Shown here one piece after another: positions 51,096 through 60,604 of a stretch of DNA of 64,000 nt (positions within the stretch are counted from its first letter, which is position 1; each line of letters opens with the position of its first letter). Source of the stretch: JAGLTN01 sp023135255 (lineage in GTDB: Bacteria > Planctomycetota > Phycisphaerae > Sedimentisphaerales > Anaerobacaceae); assembly GCA_030639495.1 (NCBI GenBank), contig DAOWCP010000002.1, positions 10,156-74,155 on the forward strand. The letters run 5' to 3'. The position numbers and the translations under genes were made by a program. A model generated the notes under the pieces. It ran no database searches and was not told the DNA's origin. It saw only the letters and a list, made by a program, of their open reading frames with translations.

Positions 51096-53977
51096 TGAAA
51101 CAATGGCGTTTTGAAGTTTTTAATCGCACCAATTGTGTTGACGTGCATGGCGACGGCATTGGCGATGAAATACGTGAATTAGGTATTACCACAGTCGAGG
51201 CGGTATCATCTGCAACTGTCTTTCTGATCGAAGCAGATTTTGATAATAATTTCGCTGAGAAGGTGGCTTGTGAGTTGCTTGCTGATCCGGTTTCTCAGGA
51301 GTATTACATTGGTAAAAGTCAGGAGCCTGTTGGTCTGGCGAAGGCAACTTTAATAGAGGTGCACCTTAAAAGCGGTGTTACTGACCCGGTTGCTCAGTCT
51401 GTAGTGACAGCATTGGTGGACATGGGTGCAAAGCCTGAAAGTGTCCGCACCGCCCGCAAGTATGTTTTGCTTGGTGAAATTTCCGAATCTCAGATAAATG
51501 AGATTTGTAAAAGAGTTCTCGCCAACGACTGCATTGAGGACAGTGTTATAGGCCATGAAGCCGAGCCGCCGAGCCCGCATCTTGAGCCTTATGAATTTGA
51601 GCTTAACCATTGGCCTATACTCGATCTTGATGATGACGGTTTGATGGCTTTGAGCAAAGCTAAGGACCTGTTCCTTGACATTAAAGAAATGAAAACTGTC
51701 CAGACTTATTTTAAAAGCCTTGACAGAGAACCAACAGATATTGAGCTTGAGTCATTAGCCCAGACCTGGAGCGAACACTGCGTTCATAAGACCCTTAAAA
51801 GTGCGGTGGATATGGATTATGACGGTCAGCATTTCAAGTTTGATAATCTGATGAAAGATACCATATTCAAAGCGACTAAGGACCTCGACAAAGACTGGTG
51901 CATATCAGTATTTGAAGATAATGCGGGCGTTGTTGAGTTTGATGATGAAAACGCAATCTGCTTCAAAGTTGAAACACACAATCATCCATCCGCTTTGGAT
52001 CCTTACGGCGGAGCGGCAACAGGGATAGGCGGCGTTATCCGCGATCCGATGGGTACAGGCATGGGCGCAAAGCCGATTGCCAATACTGATATCTTCTGTT
52101 TTGGTCAGCCGGACAAAAAACTAAAAGACGTTCCCAAAGGCGTTCTGCACCCAAGGCGTATTATGAAAGGCGTTGTTTCCGGTGTGCGTGATTATGGCAA
52201 CAGGATGGGGATACCGACTGTAAACGGCGCGGTTTATTTTGATGATCGTTATATAGCCAACCCATTGGTATTCTGCGGCAACGTTGGGATCATGGACAAG
52301 GATAAATGCTTTAAGAATACCCAACCCGGCAATTTGGTTGTAGTAGTTGGTGGCCAGACCGGTCGGGACGGCATCCATGGTGCTACATTCTCTTCAGGTG
52401 AGATGACCCATGAGCACGAGACGATCTTCTCTCATGCGGTTCAGATTGGTAATCCGATCGTTGAGAAGAAGACGCTGGATGTTCTTCTGCAGGCAAGAGA
52501 TGCGGATCTTTATGAGTCAATTACTGACTGCGGTGCCGGCGGGCTTAGCTCGGCTGTTGGTGAGATGGGCGAAAAGCTTGGCGTTGAAGTTGACCTGGAA
52601 AAAGTACCCTTAAAATATGCCGGCCTGAACTACACCGAAATCTGGATCAGCGAAGCACAGGAAAGAATGGTTATTGCTGTCAAACCGGAAAAACTCGAAG
52701 AGATAACGAAGGTTTTTGAAAGTGAAAATGTTCAGTCGACCGTGATAGGAACGTTTACTAATGATAAAAAGCTGACATTGAGATATAAAGGCCAACAGGT
52801 AGCTTGTCTTGATATGGAGTTCCTCCATGATGGCGTTCCGAAATATTCACGGCAGGCAAGCTGGTCGGCGGCTGATCTTTCCGAGCCTAAGTTGCCGGTA
52901 AAAGACAGTTACGATGAAGATTTGATGTCTATACTGTCAAGCTATAACGTGGCAAGCAAGGAATGGGTTATCCGCCAGTACGACCATGAAGTCCAGGGCA
53001 GTTCGGTTATTAAGCCTTTGACCGGTGTTGAAAACGACGGCCCAGCTGATGCTGCGGTTGTCAGACCAAAGTATAACTCGGACAAGGGTATCGCTATCAG
53101 TTGTGGTATGAACCCGCTGTATGGTGACATCGACCCATACTGGATGGCAATGTCGGGGATCGATGAAGCAGTAAGAAACCTTATCTGTGTTGGTGGACGT
53201 TTTGACAGGATTGCATTGCTGGATAATTTCTGCTGGGGCAATTGCACAAGAGAAAAAACTTTCGGCTCTTTAGTTCGTGCTGCACAAGCTTGTTATGACG
53301 GTGCTATGGCTTATCAAGCTCCTTTCATCTCCGGTAAAGATTCACTCAACAACGAATTTGTTTGCGATGACGGCTCACAGATAATCATCCCGCCGACACT
53401 ATTGATAAGTGCGATGAGCATTGTAAACGATGTCAATAAGTGCGTAACGATGGACGTTAAAAAAGAAAATAACGTTATCTTCATGGTCGGTGTGACCAAA
53501 AATGAGCTTGGCGGTTCTCATTATTACAAAGTAAATGGTCAGCTTGGTTGTAATGTTCCCACTGTTGATCTTGAGCTGGCTCCAAAGATAGCAAAACATG
53601 TCAATCAGGCGATCGAGCAAGGTCTGGTCGAAAGTTGTCATGATTGCAGTGAAGGCGGATTGGCTGTTGCGTTGGCGGAGATGGCATTTGCCGGTGGTTT
53701 AGGAATCCAGGCCGACCTCAGAGGTTTGCCGAAAGATGGTGATTGCAACTCAACCGGGCAGCAGTTATTCAGCGAATCAAATTCACGTTACATCGTCGAA
53801 GTTGAGCTTGATAAATTTGACGCATTTGCAAAACTTATGCTGAACTTGCCGTTTGGTCAGATCGGCAAAGTGACAAGTGAGAAGAAACTCATAATTAAAA
53901 CAGATACAGGTCAGGTCGTGATCGATTCACAGCTTAGCGAATTGAAAAACGCATGGCAAAAGCCGTTCAACTGGTAA
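51095..53977 (+). CDS. purL: FGAM synthase: tandem PurS-like domains fused to PurL
   Basis: 960 residues. PurL with PurS and PurQ converts FGAR to FGAM in purine synthesis. The N-terminal 165 residues appear to hold two PurS-like modules (first strand WRFEVFNRTN, then ATLIEVHLKSGVTDPVAQSV), which in most bacteria are a separate PurS subunit. The PurL part starts near 185 with LAQTWSEHCVHKT (about 225; the His is conserved), VETHNHPSALDPYGGAATG (about 295) and TDCGAGGLSSAVGEMG. Its second half carries SGKDSLNNEF and HDCSEGGLAVALAEMA. The glutaminase is supplied by the next gene. The fused layout explains the lack of a separate purS here. Confidence 0.93.
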   Translation: MKQWRFEVFNRTNCVDVHGDGIGDEIRELGITTVEAVSSATVFLIEADFDNNFAEKVACELLADPVSQEYYIGKSQEPVGLAKATLIEVHLKSGVTDPVAQSVVTALVDMGAKPESVRTARKYVLLGEISESQINEICKRVLANDCIEDSVIGHEAEPPSPHLEPYEFELNHWPILDLDDDGLMALSKAKDLFLDIKEMKTVQTYFKSLDREPTDIELESLAQTWSEHCVHKTLKSAVDMDYDGQHFKFDNLMKDTIFKATKDLDKDWCISVFEDNAGVVEFDDENAICFKVETHNHPSALDPYGGAATGIGGVIRDPMGTGMGAKPIANTDIFCFGQPDKKLKDVPKGVLHPRRIMKGVVSGVRDYGNRMGIPTVNGAVYFDDRYIANPLVFCGNVGIMDKDKCFKNTQPGNLVVVVGGQTGRDGIHGATFSSGEMTHEHETIFSHAVQIGNPIVEKKTLDVLLQARDADLYESITDCGAGGLSSAVGEMGEKLGVEVDLEKVPLKYAGLNYTEIWISEAQERMVIAVKPEKLEEITKVFESENVQSTVIGTFTNDKKLTLRYKGQQVACLDMEFLHDGVPKYSRQASWSAADLSEPKLPVKDSYDEDLMSILSSYNVASKEWVIRQYDHEVQGSSVIKPLTGVENDGPADAAVVRPKYNSDKGIAISCGMNPLYGDIDPYWMAMSGIDEAVRNLICVGGRFDRIALLDNFCWGNCTREKTFGSLVRAAQACYDGAMAYQAPFISGKDSLNNEFVCDDGSQIIIPPTLLISAMSIVNDVNKCVTMDVKKENNVIFMVGVTKNELGGSHYYKVNGQLGCNVPTVDLELAPKIAKHVNQAIEQGLVESCHDCSEGGLAVALAEMAFAGGLGIQADLRGLPKDGDCNSTGQQLFSESNSRYIVEVELDKFDAFAKLMLNLPFGQIGKVTSEKKLIIKTDTGQVVIDSQLSELKNAWQKPFNW

Positions 53978-53997
53978 TAGCAAAAAGGATTTTATTA

Positions 53998-54783
53998 ATG
54001 GCACAGGTAAAAGCTTTAGTTTTAAGAGCTGCAGGTATAAATTGTGATATGGAAACCGTTCATGCGTTTGAATTGGCTGGTGCCCAAACTCAGGCAATAC
54101 ACGTAAACGCGATAATAGAAAACAAGTCTGTCCTTGAGCAGTTTCAAATAATTGTTTTTCCGGGTGGTTTTAGCTATGGCGATGATGTTGCTGCCGGTAA
54201 GATTCTCAGCAACCAGATAATTCACCATCTTTGTGAGCCTTTAAAAAAGTTTATCGATGACGGCAAGCTGATCCTCGGCATATGTAACGGATTTCAGGTA
54301 CTGGTTAAAACCGGCCTTTTACCAGGTCTTGACCCTCTCGGCAAACAGCAGTCAGTAACTATCAGCTACAATGACAGCGGCAAGTTCGAAGACCGCTGGG
54401 TTTATCTCGCCCCGCAGACCGACCGTTGTGTATTCATCGAGCCTGGCCGGCAGATATACCTGCCGATAGCTCATGGCGAGGGAAAAGTCCTCACCAAAGA
54501 CCAGGCTACGCTGGAAAAATTAAAATCCGATGGCCATATAGCCTTCAAATACGTCGATGCTGACGGCAATGAGGGCAGCTTCCCCATAAATCCTAATGGC
54601 TCAACAGAGTCAATCGCAGGTCTCTGCGATACTACAGGCAGGGTGATGGGGCTCATGCCGCATCCCGAAAGATTTGTCAGGGGCACCCAGCATCCACGCT
54701 GGACACGCCTAAAAGGCAAAGCCGGCAATGACGGTATGACAATATTCGATAATGCGGTAAAGTATATTCGGCAGAACTTTTAA
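53998..54783 (+). CDS. purQ: Phosphoribosylformylglycinamidine synthase glutaminase subunit
   Basis: About 261 residues from ATG 53998, which has AAAAGGA upstream and lies 20 nt after purL; an earlier ATG (53953) would overlap purL. PurQ frees ammonia from glutamine for PurL. The class I amidotransferase nucleophile is Cys in GICNGFQVL (about residue 98), with VFPGGFSYGDDVAAG before it and a catalytic His-Glu pair in the C-terminal PHPERF motif. It is somewhat longer than the 220-230 residues of short PurQ, as in other PurSL-type systems. It probably ends the tyrA-purL-purQ operon. Confidence 0.94.
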   Translation: MAQVKALVLRAAGINCDMETVHAFELAGAQTQAIHVNAIIENKSVLEQFQIIVFPGGFSYGDDVAAGKILSNQIIHHLCEPLKKFIDDGKLILGICNGFQVLVKTGLLPGLDPLGKQQSVTISYNDSGKFEDRWVYLAPQTDRCVFIEPGRQIYLPIAHGEGKVLTKDQATLEKLKSDGHIAFKYVDADGNEGSFPINPNGSTESIAGLCDTTGRVMGLMPHPERFVRGTQHPRWTRLKGKAGNDGMTIFDNAVKYIRQNF

Positions 54784-54882
54784 CTGTTTTCGTTGGCAAA
54801 ACTGGCTGTTTTAAAAGACTATCGAATATTTTTACTTGCAATGGATGAAACTTTGATGTAGATTATCCGCCTTGAGAAGCAC

Positions 54883-54955
54883 GGGCCCGTAGCTCAGCGG
54901 TTAGAGCAGTGGACTCATAATCCATTGGTCGCTGGTTCGAATCCAGCTGGGCCCA
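54883..54955 (+). tRNA. tRNA-Ile2 (anticodon CAT, lysidine type)
   Basis: The acceptor stem GGGCCCG pairs with TGGGCCC, the anticodon stem GTGGA/TCCAT encloses CTCATAA (anticodon CAT), and the T-arm reads GCTGG-TTCGAAT-CCAGC. CAT can be Met or Ile2; the anticodon-arm and variable-loop sequence (CATAATCCATTGGTCGCTGG) closely matches bacterial tRNA-Ile2 such as E. coli ileX/ileY, so the CAU is likely modified to lysidine by TilS. No CCA is encoded. Confidence 0.9.
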
Positions 54956-54963
54956 GTATTATT

Positions 54964-55000
54964 AGAGCTTATGTCAGTTGGTGACATAGGCTCTTTTTTT
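54964..55000 (+). terminator. Intrinsic terminator after tRNA-Ile
   Basis: A 13-bp stem (AGAGCTTATGTCA with TGACATAGGCTCT, one G-U pair) has a 5-nt loop and is followed by seven T. It ends the tRNA transcript and makes the TTG at 55002 an unlikely start for the following gene. Confidence 0.9.
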
Positions 55001-55074
55001 ATTGCCTGAACATCTCGCAGCAACACAATTAACTAAATCGTTGTTTTTGCCATTTGTCTTATTATCACTACCTA

Positions 55075-55103
55075 TTGCAACCAAAGACCAGCCCGCGTAT
55101 AAT
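55075..55103 (+). promoter_or_regulatory. Sigma-70 promoter of the symporter gene
   Basis: TTGCAA (55075-55080), a 17-nt spacer and a perfect TATAAT (55098-55103) lie 27 nt before the ATG at 55131. The same TTGCAA-N17-TATAAT pair occurs at 62576. Confidence 0.75.
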
Positions 55104-55130
55104 GAGCAATATTACGGAAAGACAGAAAGC

Positions 55131-56354
55131 ATGGACGCAAAGAAATTTATAAAGAGATGGCGATTTACATTTATCCTGATATTGGCCGTTACAACCGGCG
55201 CTTTGTTGGGTTATATGATCGGGCCTAAATCCATAACTTTGAAACCTTTGGGAGATGTGTTTTTAAATCTGTTGTTTACCGCTGTAGTTCCGCTCGTGTT
55301 TTTTTCTCTATCCTCAGCAGTAGCAGCAAATCCCAATCTCAAGCGTCTGGGTCGAATAGCAGGTCTAATGCTGATAGTATTTGTGATAACAGGAATAATA
55401 TCATCAACCCTGATGTTGCTGACTGTAAAGGTTTTTGATCCTGCTAAGGGTTTAACAATCGAGCTTGCCCAACCGCCAACTCCCGATACAAACGGCCTTG
55501 CAACTAAAATTGTCAACACTATTACAGTCAACGACTTTTCCAACCTACTGAACCGCCGCAATATTCTCGCCCTGATTGTTTTTTCTATTTTAACGGGTCT
55601 TGCCTCACAGGCAGCTGGTGACAAGGGACGAGCTTTCCGGGAGTTCCTGATCTCAGGCTCGGAGGTGATGGCTCAACTCATAAAACTGATAATGCTCTAC
55701 GCGCCGATAGGTCTGGGGGCATATTTTGCGTATCTGGTTGGAGTATTCGGACCGCAAATAATAGGCTCATACGCCAGGGTAGTCGCGCTCTACTATCCTT
55801 TGGCAATTCTCTATTTTGTATTCGGTTTTTCGTTTTATGCTTTCGCCGCTGAAGGACGTAAAGGTATCAAAAGTTTCTGGACACACATTCCACCAGCAGC
55901 GCTGACAGCATTGGGAACAGGAAGCTCTCTGGCGGCACTACCGGCTAATCTTGAAGCAGCTGAAAAGATTGGCATACCAGATGATGTGCGCGAAATAGTA
56001 CTTCCGCTCGGCACAACGATTCACATGGACGGCTCTTGTCTGGCGGCGATTATGAAAATTGCTGTGCTGTTCTCGCTGTTTGGTCGGGACTTTTCCGGAT
56101 TCAGTACTTTAGCTGGAGCCATCGGCGTGGCGATTCTTTGCGGCCTCGTAATGAGCGGCATCCCCGGAGGCGGATTGCTCGGCGAGGCTTTGATAGTATC
56201 GCCTTACGGATTTGGACCAGAAGCCTTGCCCATTATTTCAATGCTTGGCACTTTAATTGACCCGCCGGCAACAATGATAAATTCTACCGGCGACACTGTT
56301 GCAGCGATGATGGTAAACCGCCTGATGAGACGCAAAACAGAACATCTAGCCTAA
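55131..56354 (+). CDS. Dicarboxylate/amino acid:cation symporter (DAACS, SLC1 fold)
   Basis: About 407 residues from ATG 55131; the longer TTG-start frame would begin before the promoter. It has about eight transmembrane helices and two re-entrant loops. HP1 has GTGSSLAALPANLEAAEK (about 265), TM7 PLGTTIHMDGSC (about 300; the family N-M-D-G-T is here H-M-D-G-S), HP2 GLVMSGIPGGG, and TM8 LIDPPATMINSTGDTVAAM instead of the usual D-R-x-R-T-M-x-N-V-x-G-D. The changes in TM8 suggest a substrate other than glutamate or aspartate. It is transcribed alone and followed by a terminator. Confidence 0.87.
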   Translation: MDAKKFIKRWRFTFILILAVTTGALLGYMIGPKSITLKPLGDVFLNLLFTAVVPLVFFSLSSAVAANPNLKRLGRIAGLMLIVFVITGIISSTLMLLTVKVFDPAKGLTIELAQPPTPDTNGLATKIVNTITVNDFSNLLNRRNILALIVFSILTGLASQAAGDKGRAFREFLISGSEVMAQLIKLIMLYAPIGLGAYFAYLVGVFGPQIIGSYARVVALYYPLAILYFVFGFSFYAFAAEGRKGIKSFWTHIPPAALTALGTGSSLAALPANLEAAEKIGIPDDVREIVLPLGTTIHMDGSCLAAIMKIAVLFSLFGRDFSGFSTLAGAIGVAILCGLVMSGIPGGGLLGEALIVSPYGFGPEALPIISMLGTLIDPPATMINSTGDTVAAMMVNRLMRRKTEHLA

Positions 56355-56360
56355 ATAGCT

Positions 56361-56404
56361 CAAAAAAAAAGCTCCCTGTTTTTGAGCAGAGAGCTTTATT
56401 TTAA
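56361..56404. terminator. Bidirectional terminator between symporter and band-7 genes
   Basis: Stem AAAGCTCCCTG/CAGAGAGCTTT (56368-56397, one mismatch). Nine A on the left give a strong U-run for the minus strand, and a weaker T-rich tract follows on the plus strand. Confidence 0.8.
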
Positions 56405-56424
56405 AAACATCAATCAGATCATTT

Positions 56425-57951
56425 TTATTTTTTACCCTGCGGCTTAGCTTCTGCGCTGCCTTTGTTAAGCTTGCCGCTTAAAATTGTCCCCATCAAAGCA
56501 TCGGACATTCCGCTTTGACTCGAACCACCTACCATAACATCAGGCGTAATTCTGATATTCTCAGAAGCTATAAGCTTCATGATCTCGATCAGGGCAGCAT
56601 TATCAGAACCGATAACGTTCGCAACGAGTTCGTAAGCCTTCGCCTGTGCTTGGGCGGTAACTTTTATCATTTCTGCCTGAGCCTGAGCATCGATGATCAT
56701 TCTCTTCTTATCCTCTTCAGCAACTTTTACGCCATAAGCAGCAATTGCAAGACGTTTTTCTTCTTCAGCTTCCTGCTCTGTTTTCAGAAGAGCTTTTTCT
56801 TTTTCAGCGGCTCTTTGCTGTTCTTCAAAGGTAGCTTGCTTTTGCAAAGCGATTTCCCTGTCTGTCTGAGTTTTCAAGAGAGCACCGAGGGTTTTCTCGT
56901 CACCAATATCACCAATTCTAACCGCCAATATCGTGACACCATACTTCGAGAGCTCTGCTACAAGCATCTTTGCACTTTGGGTCTCCTGCTCAGATCTTTT
57001 CTGTACATACTCAAGAGCTTTGACTTTTTCAGCATTATTTCTGAAAACCGCTCGAACTGCCGGCGTTACGAGCTTATTTAAAACAAGAGCATCATCACCA
57101 ACGGTGGCTACGACTTTCGGGGCATCCTGAGTATCGATCCTGTATGTAATTCTTACATCAACAGGGAAAGTAAATCCATCTTTACTACGCACAGTAATAG
57201 GCTTTAAAGGTTGTGCACCCACCCCCTCGCCACGTTCAGTAGCAGCGGTATAACTGACTTTTACTTGCCTGATGCTTACCATAGTAACTTCATAAGCATT
57301 AGTGTTCATATAAAATTGTCCCTCAGTCAATGCTTTGCGCCAAATACCCCTTTGCCCCTCATCAACAAGCCTGTCAGGAGTTTCGACTCTTTCGCCAACA
57401 TTACTTTTGATAACCGCTACCATACCAACCTTAACATTGATCGCAGGCACAGGAGTAACTGTAAATAAGTTCGTATTCAAACGATATTTACCCGGATTCA
57501 GAACGGTAAGCTGTGGCCCTTTATACCCCTGACCTTCGCCTAAAAAATATGCGGCATCACTCATCTTATCAGGGTCAGCCCACGGAGGAGCATATATAGT
57601 ATCCGTTGGTAAGCTTCTGCCATCAGCAGCCTGAACTATCCCAACATAACCTTCCTTGATTTCCGTCACCTTAACTTTAGTAATATCATATTGCCAGGGC
57701 CAATAGAAAAAATGCCAACCCGGCATAAGAACCTGCGATTGAATACCATTTTCGCCATCAACCGCCAATATTCTTCCACTGCTAAGCTTACCGCCCCCAA
57801 ATTTTTTCTCTACAATGCCGACCTTGCTGCCATCGATACTAACCAGCGAACTGCCTATCGCTATTGCTATTACCGCAATAACGATAGCAATCCCTATCAG
57901 GATCGAAATGCCTTTACCAAAATTTTGTCTGACCTGATATACATTTTCCAT
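56425..57951 (-). CDS. SPFH/band-7 (prohibitin/flotillin-like) membrane protein
   Basis: 508 residues with one N-terminal transmembrane helix (GISILIGIAIVIAVIAIAIG), an SPFH domain about residues 50-320 (VGIVEKKFGGG, PGWHFFYWPWQYDITKV, SKDGFTFPVDVRITYRI, with AVRAVFRNNAEKV) and a long charged coiled coil about 345-450 rich in Ala, Glu, Lys and Gln (EKEKALLKTEQEAEEEKRL, AQAQAEMIKVTAQAQAK). This layout is that of flotillin- and prohibitin-type scaffolds, which oligomerise at membranes. It is longer than HflK or HflC, and no protease partner is nearby. The ORF is monocistronic and closed by the shared terminator. Confidence 0.88.
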   Translation of the reverse strand: MENVYQVRQNFGKGISILIGIAIVIAVIAIAIGSSLVSIDGSKVGIVEKKFGGGKLSSGRILAVDGENGIQSQVLMPGWHFFYWPWQYDITKVKVTEIKEGYVGIVQAADGRSLPTDTIYAPPWADPDKMSDAAYFLGEGQGYKGPQLTVLNPGKYRLNTNLFTVTPVPAINVKVGMVAVIKSNVGERVETPDRLVDEGQRGIWRKALTEGQFYMNTNAYEVTMVSIRQVKVSYTAATERGEGVGAQPLKPITVRSKDGFTFPVDVRITYRIDTQDAPKVVATVGDDALVLNKLVTPAVRAVFRNNAEKVKALEYVQKRSEQETQSAKMLVAELSKYGVTILAVRIGDIGDEKTLGALLKTQTDREIALQKQATFEEQQRAAEKEKALLKTEQEAEEEKRLAIAAYGVKVAEEDKKRMIIDAQAQAEMIKVTAQAQAKAYELVANVIGSDNAALIEIMKLIASENIRITPDVMVGGSSQSGMSDALMGTILSGKLNKGSAEAKPQGKK

Positions 57952-58059
57952 AAAAAAGCCTCCTTAATAAAATAAACATCTCTTAAAAATTGTTGTTATT
58001 GGAATGGTAACTTACAAAAGCCTGTTATGAAAGCTTTTTATTTATTTAAATATGCATTA

Positions 58060-58923
58060 TTAATAGCTGCTGAACTTTCTCATCCAGTCAGGCCATTTAT
58101 CATATGTAGCCCCGCCAGCATTGGTCCAGGGGCCATTCGTATCAAATTTACGATGCCATTTCAGCTTCCATAATTCTTTTAGCTCGACTTTTCTCGCAGA
58201 TGAATCCATAAATAAATGATTAACAAATCTATCATGTCGATTTATGCAAAAATGACGCATCTCAGCACTATAACCATCATAATCATCTTCATTCACAGGC
58301 GGATTACCCTGCGTGCATTCCTCGGCATAAGGGCCTCCCCCACGCCACATGCAATCACCAAACACCGGAATCCTGCTGGCATTACGTATATTATTAGTCC
58401 TCCAGTTCCACGCTACCGGACGACTTTGTACTGTTACCACTTTTGCTCCGTCTTCATCTTTATCTGGAAAATTGTAAAGCCAGCAATTGGCCCCATAACT
58501 GCAATCCTCACCTTCAGCCTCCCCCACCTCAGCAGGCATTAAATAAGTTTTATATTTGTCTTTTGCATATTTTTCGTCATCTGGATGTCCTTCTCTTTTG
58601 GTAGCCATCGGACATCGCATAATTTCCTCTTTCGTATTGTATAAAGACCTTAAAGGAAGTATCCATGTACCTCGTATCCAGCCTTCCTCTAAAGTGCCAC
58701 TTGGAAAATAAGAATCGTTATCCTGGGTGTACATTTGCCAGATAAGCCCCCACTGATGTAAATTTACCAGGCATTTAACAGCCCGGCTTTGCCTTCTGAC
58801 TTTAGATAACGTAGGCATTAATATCGCCATCAACAACGATATTATAGATATGACCACAAGCAACTCAACCAAAGTAAAAGCCCTTGATTTGATCTTGCTA
58901 ATATATTTTAATGTAATAATCAT
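58060..58923 (-). CDS. Type IV prepilin-like protein with H-x9-D signature
   Basis: About 287 residues from ATG 58923. The N-terminal methylation motif reads RAFTLVELLVVISIISLLMA (residues 14-33), with the conserved Glu at +5, cleaved before Phe by a prepilin peptidase. The body matches the planctomycete 'prepilin-type processing-associated' family: MRCPMATKREG, SYGANCWL, and the C-terminal signature H-x9-D-S in NRHDRFVNHLFMDSSARKV (the common form is H-x9-D-G). A longer start (58998) would add a hydrophobic leader not normal for the family. These proteins are abundant pseudopilin-like surface proteins of unknown role. It lies about 55 nt from the PD40 gene's end. Confidence 0.88.
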   Translation of the reverse strand: MIITLKYISKIKSRAFTLVELLVVISIISLLMAILMPTLSKVRRQSRAVKCLVNLHQWGLIWQMYTQDNDSYFPSGTLEEGWIRGTWILPLRSLYNTKEEIMRCPMATKREGHPDDEKYAKDKYKTYLMPAEVGEAEGEDCSYGANCWLYNFPDKDEDGAKVVTVQSRPVAWNWRTNNIRNASRIPVFGDCMWRGGGPYAEECTQGNPPVNEDDYDGYSAEMRHFCINRHDRFVNHLFMDSSARKVELKELWKLKWHRKFDTNGPWTNAGGATYDKWPDWMRKFSSY

Positions 58924-59053
58924 AAAGTACCCAAAACCCCAAAATACTAACAAACACAAATATACAATCAGTATATCACATTTTCTGATTAAACACAATT
59001 GCCCTTTAACAAAAAGGTTTAGCCCTGCGCAGCCTTAGACAGCTCAAATTTTT

Positions 59054-60604
59054 TTATTCCGCAGAATCGTAGCGTTGATGTTTAGTTTGAGTTGGCGTTG
59101 CCATCGTGACAGGAAGATCAACTTTTATCCTGTTTGCGGAACGAATAACCCTGCCGAGTTTTTCACCCGTCAGCTTCACGGCATTTGTCGTAAATTCAGG
59201 AACCGTAAAACCATCCCTGCATGTGTCAAAATATTTCGGATCTTTCACAGGCAGCAAAAAAGGCTTTGACACATTGCCCTGACCATCAAGATAAGATATA
59301 TATGTTCGAGTAAATGTTCCGTTGCGTCTCTTACTGCTGAAAACTATCCAGCTGTTATTGCTTGAAAAGCTATGCCACGATTCACTTTGCTTACTATTGA
59401 TCTTTAGCTGTCGAGGTTTAATATTTTCAGCGCTAAGATCAGCGATCCACAAATCACTCGATGGACTATGTGATGGGAAGCAGCCGTAATCGGTCATGCA
59501 GAAAAGAAGCCATCTACCATCAGGGCTGATACGAGGCAGAAGATTGCTCTTGCCCGTCAATGATGCAGCAATTACGGTTTCAACGTGGCCCCACTTGTCA
59601 CTGTCAATATCATAAGAAACGCGAACAATATCGTATTTCATTTCTTTATAACGAGGAGGAGGCAATTGTTTTTCGTCGTGCCAGAGCATTGGCGCAGAAC
59701 AGAAGTAAAGATATTTGCCATCAGGTGAAAAACACGGATAAGTTTCCTGCCTGTCTTTGCTGGAAATAACATCAGCGGTTTTGACCTTTCTTTCACGCCG
59801 AACATAGTAGGCGAGCATAGAATCAAGGTCGAAAACTTCACGGAACTCTTTGCCCGCGGTGTTCACAAACTGCACAACTTTATTAACAGAATAAACGACA
59901 AGTTTTTTTGATGGATGCCAACTGTTATAACCTATTTTCAAATCAACATTTTGCACCTCGTCACCATCTATAAACAAAGTACTGTCGCCAATATTTCTGC
60001 TTCTGATTCCTATTGACATAACTCGGCTATCACCTCCGGCGAAGTTATGGCAATTGAGACAGCCGCCATAATAATAAGCATTAGTCAGTATCAATTTTTC
60101 GCTATAATTTGTAAGATTTCGCTGATAGATACCAATTGACGTATCAATATATATTCTTACCGGAGGCATTCGCCTGTAGGTCAGATAGTTATCTATAGGC
60201 TTGTCTGCTATCTTATTTGTTATCGATTTATATTTATGCCATCGGCCATTACTTAACGTGAACACCTCAAAATTAATCTTTTTGCCTTTATTAGCTGCCA
60301 GTAAAGATTTCCATTTTTTTATCGGGATTACGACATCGCCATTTTTGCAATAGACATTAAAGCTGTCACTTGATATAGAAACCTTAACAAAATAGTTATC
60401 TGCCTTTTCTTTTATGGTAAAATTTAGCGGAGCAATATTAAAAGGCACAACTGTATTATAGTAATCCGGGCTTATCTTCGGCATTCGATCAAGCAAAGTG
60501 GGATTTGTCGGCTCAGCCTTACCCATAAAGGATAAAGCCCCGCTTAAAGCCGTAAAAGCAATAACGACCATCGCAAATATAATTATCATTTTTTTCTTGA
60601 TCAT
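59054..60604 (-). CDS. PD40/TolB-like beta-propeller protein with a c-type haem motif
   Basis: 516 residues with an N-terminal membrane anchor (MIIIFAMVVIAFTALSGAL). Residues about 55-160 form a beta domain. A single C-x2-C-H motif (CLNCHNF, about residue 184) predicts one covalent haem c. The rest is a WD40-like/PD40 propeller (ETYPCFSPDGKYLYFCSAP, LPRISPDGRWLLFCMTDYG, WHSFSSNNSWIVFSSKR). This pairing of a CxxCH-bearing PD40 propeller with a DUF6057 membrane protein recurs in Bacteroidota and some planctomycetes; the function is not known. Its ATG overlaps the upstream gene's stop by 4 nt (ATGA), so the two are translationally coupled. Confidence 0.82.
   Translation of the reverse strand: MIKKKMIIIFAMVVIAFTALSGALSFMGKAEPTNPTLLDRMPKISPDYYNTVVPFNIAPLNFTIKEKADNYFVKVSISSDSFNVYCKNGDVVIPIKKWKSLLAANKGKKINFEVFTLSNGRWHKYKSITNKIADKPIDNYLTYRRMPPVRIYIDTSIGIYQRNLTNYSEKLILTNAYYYGGCLNCHNFAGGDSRVMSIGIRSRNIGDSTLFIDGDEVQNVDLKIGYNSWHPSKKLVVYSVNKVVQFVNTAGKEFREVFDLDSMLAYYVRRERKVKTADVISSKDRQETYPCFSPDGKYLYFCSAPMLWHDEKQLPPPRYKEMKYDIVRVSYDIDSDKWGHVETVIAASLTGKSNLLPRISPDGRWLLFCMTDYGCFPSHSPSSDLWIADLSAENIKPRQLKINSKQSESWHSFSSNNSWIVFSSKRRNGTFTRTYISYLDGQGNVSKPFLLPVKDPKYFDTCRDGFTVPEFTTNAVKLTGEKLGRVIRSANRIKVDLPVTMATPTQTKHQRYDSAE

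Noticed and set aside
54883..54955. tRNA-Met from the CAT anticodon
   Set aside because: The anticodon-arm and variable-loop sequence match tRNA-Ile2 with lysidine rather than elongator or initiator Met.
55002..55130. TTG start giving a longer symporter
   Set aside because: It would begin directly after the tRNA terminator and before the promoter at 55075-55103.
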